From assembly GCA_964572475.1 (NCBI GenBank), contig CAZNEZ010000064.1, positions 1 to 9,336 of the forward strand: a stretch of DNA of 9,336 nucleotides, read 5' to 3'. Positions 1-5,118 of the stretch are shown here, piece by piece (the first letter of the stretch is position 1; every line of letters begins with the position of its first letter). The DNA comes from CAZNEZ01 sp964572475. GTDB taxonomy: Bacteria; Bacillota; Clostridia; Lachnospirales; Lachnospiraceae. The position numbers and the translations under genes are program-made. A model generated the notes under the pieces. The model ran no database searches, had not been told where the DNA came from, and saw only the letters and a program-made list of their open reading frames with translations.

Positions 1-34
1 GTACAGGTAAATCCACGAAACTACAATTGTGAGG

Positions 35-265
35 TCACTTCATATTATCTTTTATAATTATCTGCGTATAAGTTTTTTTAATTACATTTTTCATATTACG
101 AAAATCTTTTAAATATATATTAAGCTCATAAGAACCTTCAATACATTGTAGATTCCAAATATTTACTCCTTTTTTAGAGCAAATATTTAAAAATCTTTCA
201 ATTTCTGTACCTGATATGATTATTTTAAGATAACCTCTAATTAATCTAATCAATTTCCCTATCAC
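35..265 (-). CDS. yqfD: Sporulation protein YqfD, N-terminal fragment (truncated, probable pseudogene)
   Basis: The 76 residues match the start of the YqfD family, a membrane protein made in the mother cell during sporulation: a short basic start, RGYLKIIISG, then ERFLNIC, GVNIWNL and YLKDFRN. It starts at GTG (265), six bases after a GAGG ribosome binding site (272-275) and 15 nt after the yqfC stop, the usual yqfC-yqfD pairing. Family members are about 400 residues with a transmembrane segment after the N-terminal domain. Here a TGA at 35-37 ends the frame just before the conserved GLP-type motif would be expected. The remaining 34 bases of the window do not resemble the family in any of the three forward frames. 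It could be a frameshift, a nonsense mutation or the junction with an insertion; the window edge prevents a decision. Family identification is good; whether the gene is broken is an inference. Confidence 0.7.
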   Translation of the reverse strand: MIGKLIRLIRGYLKIIISGTEIERFLNICSKKGVNIWNLQCIEGSYELNIYLKDFRNMKNVIKKTYTQIIIKDNMK

Positions 266-280
266 TTAGAACCTCACAAG

Positions 281-538
281 TTATTGATAATATTTTATTT
301 CATCGAAGACACCCTTTATCTTCATATCATCATTGGTAAAATAATCAATTACTATATTTTTACCAGTTATTCTTATCTTACATGTCTTTGTCTGCAATTT
401 GAGCACGGTATCAGTATATTCTATAATTCCACGATAATTCTCTACAAAAGCTTCATTACGACCTGTTATTGTCAATATAGAGGAATGTAGCATGATATCT
501 TTAGGAAGACCTAATGAATTTGTTATCTGCTCCTTCAA
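281..538 (-). CDS. yqfC: YqfC (YabP/YqfC family) sporulation protein
   Basis: This 85-residue protein has the YabP/YqfC family pattern: LGLPKDIML near the start, an ITGRNE turn, the signature VENYRGIIEYT at about residues 32-42, ITGKNIVIDYF, and a closing IKGVFDEIKY. The length is normal for the family. YqfC is a small sporulation protein of the sigma-E regulon, and its exact biochemical role is poorly defined. The start is TTG at 538, supported by AGGAG at 546-550 with a seven-base spacer; no ATG offers a better start. It lies 15 nt upstream of yqfD, as in other Firmicutes, and about 88 nt downstream of the GH43 lipoprotein gene with no clear terminator between. Many Lachnospiraceae keep yqfC although they are rarely seen to sporulate. 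Identification is confident. Confidence 0.88.
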   Translation of the reverse strand: MKEQITNSLGLPKDIMLHSSILTITGRNEAFVENYRGIIEYTDTVLKLQTKTCKIRITGKNIVIDYFTNDDMKIKGVFDEIKYYQ

Positions 539-570
539 CTAACGTCTCCTAAGCTGTTTTGTGGTTTGTA

Positions 571-601
571 ATATATATGACGATAAATGCTTGTGTTATG
601 C
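571..601 (-). promoter_or_regulatory. Possible sigma-E-like promoter for yqfC
   Basis: On the minus strand GCATAAC (595-601) and CATATATAT (571-579) are separated by 15 bases. They partly match the sigma-E -35 and -10 elements known from Bacillus (KMATATT and CATACAnT). The predicted start site would be near 565, about 27 nt before the TTG codon of yqfC, a sensible distance. The match is imperfect in a very AT-rich spacer, so this is a suggestion supported mainly by the known sigma-E control of yqfC in other species. Confidence 0.3.
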
Positions 602-626
602 AGGAAATCGAATCATATCATTATAT

Positions 627-2447
627 CTATTTGGTTCTGGCACCCCAGAAGGTAATATTATCGCCAAGAACTGTAAATGTCATAGTAGTATTATGCGTTC
701 CTAATTCATTCGGCATCTTTAAGAAAAAGCCCTTATAAGTAACATTTGCAATAGTTATTGTTGCTTGATTACCATTTACAGACCAGCTTCCAGAATAACT
801 TCCAGTAATAGAACCATTATTATTTAGAACAATTGTTGCTACCGCACAGTTACCAGTTGTTCCATTCCATGCAAGATTAGGGGAATTTTGAACAAAACTA
901 TAGGTTCCGGCTATATCAGATTTGCTATATGAAGCAGCAATAGTTTCACCTGTATATTCATATGGAGCAGACACGAGCCAGCCATCGGAATTTACAAATA
1001 GTTGATGAACACGTACTTCATGTCCTTCATTGTTGTTTTCAAATCTTACATGATTCACTAGGAAAATCTTGCCATCTGTATCTGTAAGAACTGAATTATG
1101 CCCTTGGGCACATTGAATTAATGTGCTAACCTGTGATAAACCATAGAGTGTACTGCTTCCAATAAGTTTAATACCAACACTTCCAGTATGCGAGGTAGCT
1201 TGTAATGCTGAATTACCTTTTTGGTCTACAAAAGGTCCATTAATACTTGAAGAACGGTATACACGCATATTATATCCACCATTAGTAAGTAGACCACCAT
1301 ATGTTACAAATAAGTAATAATAGTTACCAATATGCTCTATATATGCACCTTCACCTGAAACCCAGTTACCACCACCAAGTTTAATACCAAAATAAGGGTC
1401 AGAAGTATCCGATATAGAGTAACTTTTACTTGTATCTCTAAGTCCTGTACTATTATTAAGTTTAATCTGATAAATACCACCTGACCATGAACCATAAGTC
1501 ATCCAGAGATTACCTGAATTATCGTAGTTAATAACTGGGTCAATTGCATGTGGAAATTTCTTTTCGTTCCAGGTAGTTGGCGTTAGTGCGGTATTTCCGT
1601 CCTTACAGGTATATTCTCCTCTACTATATCTTACTGGTAATGTTGTATCACCAGTAACACTGGTATAATCTGTAGCTGTATAAGAACGTACTCCTGAAGC
1701 TGTAAAACCTGAATATATTACAGTTCCCTTATATGTCCAGTTTCCGTCCAAACTGTCTGCTGTTAAAAGTGCAATTGCTGAATTCCATGAGCAACCATTG
1801 ATACTCATATACATACACCATTTATTCATAGTTTTATTATATATAACATCTGGAGCCCACATATTACCTGATGGATTATATACGGAGTCACCTTTCTTTG
1901 CCCACTCAAATTCAGTTTTAAACAGCGATGTATAATTAGAATTGATATTATTTCTAAAGGTATTCCATTTTTTTAGATCTGTACTCTTGGCAAATGCAAG
2001 GTGAGAACCAAATATGTAATAGGTGCTTCCAGACTTAATAATAGATGGATCATGTACAGAAACCCTTGAATAACTGATAGAATTAGTAGCTAATGTATAA
2101 TCAGAGGTATTGTTACTAGTATTAGGTTTTACTGTAGTTGAAATATTCTGCTTAGTTGTAGATGACTCAGATTTGTTTGAATTATTATTAATATTATTGT
2201 TTTTAGTGGTACTTATTACGCTCTCATCATTAGCAGTGGTCTCAGTCTCAATTGTAATAGATGTATCATCCTGTGTTGTAGCATCATCTTGTGTGCTATC
2301 ATTATTAGTGGTCTCAAAATCACTTTCGGTAGTTACTTCATTTTCATTATCAGACGACTCATTACTTGTTTTCTTTTTACACCCTGCTGTCAGTAATGAT
2401 ACAGATAGAAAAAATAAAAGCATTAATAGAAATTCTTTTCTTTTCAT
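627..2447 (-). CDS. GH43 endo-arabinanase-like surface lipoprotein
   Basis: This 606-residue protein probably hydrolyses alpha-1,5-L-arabinan at the cell surface. It starts at ATG 2447 (MKRKEF); AGAGGTG at 2455-2461 with a seven-base gap favours this over the in-frame TTG at 2453. A lipoprotein signal peptide ends in the lipobox LTAGC, with Cys23 as the predicted lipidation site. Residues 24 to about 122 form an acidic Ser/Thr/Asn-rich tether. The five-bladed GH43 domain follows (about 125-500). Its predicted catalytic residues are Asp133 (VHDPSI, base), Asp303 (HAIDPV, pKa modulator) and Glu366 (VSGEGAYI, acid); His450 (QGHNSV) matches the calcium-associated histidine of Bacillus Abn2-type arabinanases. 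Residues about 505-606 match the small C-terminal beta-barrel domain of those enzymes. Conserved WAPDV and MTYGSWSGGIYQ fit GH43 arabinanases. It lies beyond the rpsU terminator and so needs its own promoter. Exact substrate is inferred; arabinofuranosidase or another GH43 activity cannot be excluded. Confidence 0.88.
   Translation of the reverse strand: MKRKEFLLMLLFFLSVSLLTAGCKKKTSNESSDNENEVTTESDFETTNNDSTQDDATTQDDTSITIETETTANDESVISTTKNNNINNNSNKSESSTTKQNISTTVKPNTSNNTSDYTLATNSISYSRVSVHDPSIIKSGSTYYIFGSHLAFAKSTDLKKWNTFRNNINSNYTSLFKTEFEWAKKGDSVYNPSGNMWAPDVIYNKTMNKWCMYMSINGCSWNSAIALLTADSLDGNWTYKGTVIYSGFTASGVRSYTATDYTSVTGDTTLPVRYSRGEYTCKDGNTALTPTTWNEKKFPHAIDPVINYDNSGNLWMTYGSWSGGIYQIKLNNSTGLRDTSKSYSISDTSDPYFGIKLGGGNWVSGEGAYIEHIGNYYYLFVTYGGLLTNGGYNMRVYRSSSINGPFVDQKGNSALQATSHTGSVGIKLIGSSTLYGLSQVSTLIQCAQGHNSVLTDTDGKIFLVNHVRFENNNEGHEVRVHQLFVNSDGWLVSAPYEYTGETIAASYSKSDIAGTYSFVQNSPNLAWNGTTGNCAVATIVLNNNGSITGSYSGSWSVNGNQATITIANVTYKGFFLKMPNELGTHNTTMTFTVLGDNITFWGARTK
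2082..2378 (-). repeat. Low-complexity Ser/Thr/Asn/Asp-rich linker in the GH43 lipoprotein
   Basis: Residues 24 to about 122 of the lipoprotein are almost only Ser, Thr, Asn, Asp, Glu, Gln and Lys, with irregular TT, DDATTQDD and NNNINNNSN runs and very few aromatic residues. Such tethers usually carry lipid-anchored enzymes through the peptidoglycan layer. On the DNA level the region is rich in degenerate triplets, so it is likely to vary in length between strains. The open frame on the opposite strand here is a by-product of this composition. Confidence 0.7.
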
Positions 2448-2540
2448 AAGCAAACACCTCTTTCATAGTTGGTATTAATAAAAAATTAAATTCAAATTAT
2501 TTATTAATAAAGTAATAGATATATAAATATTTTATATAAA

Positions 2541-2575
2541 AGAAAGCTCATAAGGTTAAACCCTATGAGCTTTCT
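2541..2575 (-). terminator. Intrinsic terminator of rpsU
   Basis: Arms at 2541-2555 and 2561-2575 form a 15-bp stem (12 perfect outer pairs, one G-U wobble and two inner G-C pairs) around a five-base loop. On the minus strand the stem is followed by TTTTATATAAAA. It begins 7 nt after the rpsU stop and should end the rpsU transcript, separating it from the lipoprotein gene. The opposite strand has only a short TT after the stem, so it is less convincing as a terminator in that direction. Confidence 0.9.
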
Positions 2576-2582
2576 TAAGCAC

Positions 2583-2759
2583 TTAGTTAAATTTTCTTTT
2601 TCTAGCAGCTTCAGATTTCTTCTTACGCTTTACGCTAGGCTTTTCATAATGCTCTCTTTTACGTATTTCCTGCTGGATACCGGCCTTAGCACAGTTTCTT
2701 TTGAATCTGCGTAAAGCACTATCTAAACTCTCGTTTTCTTTTACGATAACATTTGACAT
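2583..2759 (-). CDS. rpsU: 30S ribosomal protein bS21
   Basis: The gene encodes 58 residues beginning MSNVIVKENESLDSALRRFK, with RNCAKAGIQQEIRKREHYEKPS and a very basic tail VKRKKKSEAARKRKFN. This is the standard length and pattern of bS21, a small subunit protein that binds near the 3' end of 16S rRNA and contributes to translation initiation. It starts at ATG 2759. AGGTG (2767-2771) lies seven bases upstream, and a second, stronger purine run, GGGAGG (2774-2779), lies further away. It has its own promoter and terminator but could also receive read-through from the alaS-GH43 transcript, since no terminator is visible between that stop (2899) and the rpsU promoter. Its position upstream of yqfC-yqfD agrees with the order in Bacillus. 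Confidence 0.96.
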   Translation of the reverse strand: MSNVIVKENESLDSALRRFKRNCAKAGIQQEIRKREHYEKPSVKRKKKSEAARKRKFN

Positions 2760-2781
2760 AGTCTCACACCTAACCTCCCTC

Positions 2782-2809
2782 CAGTTGCGTATTGTGCATA
2801 ATACAACTG
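2782..2809 (-). promoter_or_regulatory. Hairpin in the rpsU 5' leader
   Basis: On the minus strand CAGTTGTATT (2809-2800) pairs with AATAC and AACTG (2793-2789 and 2786-2782), giving a 10-bp stem with a two-base bulge and a six-base loop. It ends directly at the GGAGGGAGG purine run upstream of the rpsU start and has no following U-tract, so it is not a terminator. A second small hairpin (TGCAT/ATGCA, 2826-2839) sits at the expected 5' end of the transcript. The leader may control rpsU translation or mRNA stability; function is inferred. Confidence 0.5.
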
Positions 2810-2847
2810 TTTGGGTATTTTATATTGCATTTACATGCACTTCTATA

Positions 2848-2875
2848 ATTATAGCATAATTTTCTTGTTCGTCAA
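2848..2875 (-). promoter_or_regulatory. Sigma-A promoter of rpsU
   Basis: The minus strand reads TTGACG (2870-2875), a 16-base spacer, then TATAAT (2848-2853), preceded by TGC as an extended -10. This is the best promoter in the window. The predicted start is near 2841, leaving a leader of about 80 nt before rpsU. It lies immediately after the stop of the larger GH43 gene. Confidence 0.88.
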
Positions 2876-2898
2876 GTATTAATTGTAACTAATATAAA

Positions 2899-5097
2899 TT
2901 ACTTTAATTTCTTGATTCCCCATAATGTTTGGTTGCCACCTAATACTGAGAATGTCATAGTCTGATCTTTAGTCTGTAATTCATTCTGCTGTTTTAGGAA
3001 TACACCTTTGTATTCAACATTATCAATAGTCATAACAACATTTGCACCATTTGAAACTTTCCATGTTCCCTTATGTGAACCTGTGATTGTTCCGTCTTTA
3101 TTGAGAGTAACAGTTTCGCCCTCTGTTGTTGCCTTAGTATATTCCATCTTAAACTGTAACTTAATTGTCTGCTCACTTACAGTGATTGCTTTTTCAGCTA
3201 CAACAAACTCGGTTTCTGCGGCTGCAACACCAGCTACACCTGTAACTTCTGTTGCTGATTTTTGATAAAATACCTGTGAATAATCATGAAGAATAAACTG
3301 ATAATCACCAACTATATCATCTGTCGCATATGATGTTGTAGGTAATGTTTCATCTGCATATTCATATGGAGCAGCTACAAGCCAGCCATCTTCATTTACA
3401 AACATCTGATGTACTCTGTCTTCAAAAGCTTCACCTGTATTAGCGAATCTAGTATGGTAAACAAGATAAATCTTTCCATTGTCATCAACAAATGCTGAGT
3501 TATGACCTTGGGCTGCCTGAATTTTGGATACACCATACATTGAGTATGAACCAAAGATTTTAATACCTCTGTTAATATTATATTTGTTACTTGATTTAGA
3601 ATCGCTATATCCAACTGATGACATAAATGATGTATAAATAGCTGAGTTACCATTCTCATCAACATATGGTCCGTTAAGCTTTTCTGAACGGAAGATTCTC
3701 ATATTGTATCCACCACTTTGCTCAAGGTTACCATATGATATGAATAAGTAGTAGTAATTACCTGTATGAAGAATGTAAGGACCTTCACCAGAATTATAGT
3801 AACCACCAGCAATCTTGTATCCTAAGTAAGGATCAGATTCATTAACTTTGTATTCATATGTCTTATTGTAATCTCTAAGACCTGTAGCGTTATCAAGTTT
3901 CATCTGATAGATACCAGCTGACCATGAACCATAAGTCATCCACATAGTTCCATCATCATCAATCTGAATACTAGGATCAATATCATTTACACAACTTTGA
4001 TTAGTTGTATTATATCTTGATAAATCAGCTCCAGCTCCAAGAACCTTGTATACATCTGAGTAATCAGCTCTCTTTTGAGCATCAGCAACAGCTGTTGCTG
4101 ATTTATCATTTCCTTTTGTAAATCCTGAATATGTAACATTTCCAGCATATTCATAAGGTCCTTCGATATTATCTGCTGTTAATAAAGCGATAACTGACTG
4201 CCAGTTATTACCATTAACACTCATGTACATACACCATTTTTTCATTGTTTCATTATAAACTACATCTGGAGCCCAAAGGTTACCAGATAAATTAGAATTA
4301 GCTGGTGTTGTACAGTAATTTTTCCAAAGATCACCTAATAATGTAGAGTAATCTGTATTAATATTCATTGTAAATTTTTTCCAGCCCTTAAGGTCGGTAC
4401 TCTTAGCCCATGCCATATGTGAACCAAAAATATAGTATGTTCCAGTAGATGGATCTTTAACAATTGAAGGATCATGTACACCTGCTCTTGAATAATCAGA
4501 AGATTCAGCTGAAGTTTCTGCCTCAGCAGCTTTTACGTCTTCAGCATTACCAATCATAGGAACAATTGTTGAACCTGTTAAGGCAAGAATCAAAATTGCT
4601 GAAATTGTAGCTTTTTTGCCTTTTTTACCTTTAAAGATAAACAGACAGATAAGTGCAACTGCAAGAACTACTACTACTGCAATAACAATAATAAGAACTG
4701 TAGGGAAAGCTGATTCTCCGCCAAGTCCCTCCATAAATGTTGCATTTACTTCAAACTCATATTTTTCACCTGCTGCAATAGAAGCAATATCTTTTGTAAG
4801 AGATGTATCTGCAACTGTAAATGATGCTGGTATAGTATATGAAATTGTAATATCTTCAATATCATATGAGTTAGTATTTTCAACAGTTACCTTAAATGTT
4901 GCGGATGTATCTGTTGAATAGTCTTCCTTTTCCGTTGTTGTTGTTACTTTGATACCGTTATATTCACTATAACCGTCATCTCTTGTACGAGTAGGCTCTG
5001 CGGTAGTTTCAGCTGCCGCAAAAGCTGTAAGAGAAAGTGCCATTGCTAATGTTAATGCTAGAACATACGCAAATACCTTTTTCATGTTTGTTTTCAT
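2899..5097 (-). CDS. Membrane-hairpin-anchored GH43 endo-arabinanase-like enzyme
   Basis: This 732-residue protein is probably an extracellular, membrane-tethered arabinan hydrolase. Order of parts: Sec signal peptide (1-28, ending TAFAAA); Thr/Glu-rich stretch; small beta-sandwich of CARDB/DUF11 type (about 48-122, with ATFKVTVENTNSYDIEDITI); transmembrane helix 131-155; basic loop KGKKGKK; second hydrophobic segment 163-184 resembling another signal peptide (ends MIGNA); short linker; GH43 domain (about 202-580); C-terminal beta-domain (about 584-732) with an Ala/Val/Glu-rich insert at about 613-650. Predicted catalytic residues are Asp209 (VHDPSI), Asp374 (NDIDPS) and Glu438 (NSGEGPYI); His532 (QGHNSA) is the calcium-site histidine. 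It begins 21 nt after the alaS stop, with GGAGGA (5105-5110) seven bases before ATG, so co-transcription with alaS is likely. No LPXTG motif is present. It is a paralogue of the lipoprotein at 627-2447. Substrate is inferred from family resemblance to Abn2-type arabinanases. Confidence 0.88.
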   Translation of the reverse strand: MKTNMKKVFAYVLALTLAMALSLTAFAAAETTAEPTRTRDDGYSEYNGIKVTTTTEKEDYSTDTSATFKVTVENTNSYDIEDITISYTIPASFTVADTSLTKDIASIAAGEKYEFEVNATFMEGLGGESAFPTVLIIVIAVVVVLAVALICLFIFKGKKGKKATISAILILALTGSTIVPMIGNAEDVKAAEAETSAESSDYSRAGVHDPSIVKDPSTGTYYIFGSHMAWAKSTDLKGWKKFTMNINTDYSTLLGDLWKNYCTTPANSNLSGNLWAPDVVYNETMKKWCMYMSVNGNNWQSVIALLTADNIEGPYEYAGNVTYSGFTKGNDKSATAVADAQKRADYSDVYKVLGAGADLSRYNTTNQSCVNDIDPSIQIDDDGTMWMTYGSWSAGIYQMKLDNATGLRDYNKTYEYKVNESDPYLGYKIAGGYYNSGEGPYILHTGNYYYLFISYGNLEQSGGYNMRIFRSEKLNGPYVDENGNSAIYTSFMSSVGYSDSKSSNKYNINRGIKIFGSYSMYGVSKIQAAQGHNSAFVDDNGKIYLVYHTRFANTGEAFEDRVHQMFVNEDGWLVAAPYEYADETLPTTSYATDDIVGDYQFILHDYSQVFYQKSATEVTGVAGVAAAETEFVVAEKAITVSEQTIKLQFKMEYTKATTEGETVTLNKDGTITGSHKGTWKVSNGANVVMTIDNVEYKGVFLKQQNELQTKDQTMTFSVLGGNQTLWGIKKLK

Positions 5098-5118
5098 TAA
5101 AAAATCCTCCGTTTAAAA

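Noticed and set aside
35..37. TGA in yqfD read as selenocysteine or by programmed frameshift
   Set aside because: YqfD is not a selenoprotein family, no SECIS-like hairpin or slippery heptamer is seen, and the downstream codons do not match the family.
2110..2478. Plus-strand open frame of 122 codons rich in Val, Leu and Ser
   Set aside because: It is the opposite-strand shadow of the Ser/Thr/Asp-rich linker of the GH43 lipoprotein, with no ribosome binding site and no recognisable family.
2454..2540. Promoter of the GH43 lipoprotein gene
   Set aside because: A promoter must exist beyond the rpsU terminator, but the spacer is so AT-rich that several weak -10-like hexamers occur and none has a -35 at the right distance; TTGAAT has no good partner at 16-18 bases.
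2899..5097. Sortase (LPXTG) anchoring of the larger GH43 enzyme
   Set aside because: The C-terminus ends in the beta-domain (TLWGIKKLK) with no LPXTG motif or hydrophobic tail; the hydrophobic segments are at the N-terminal end.
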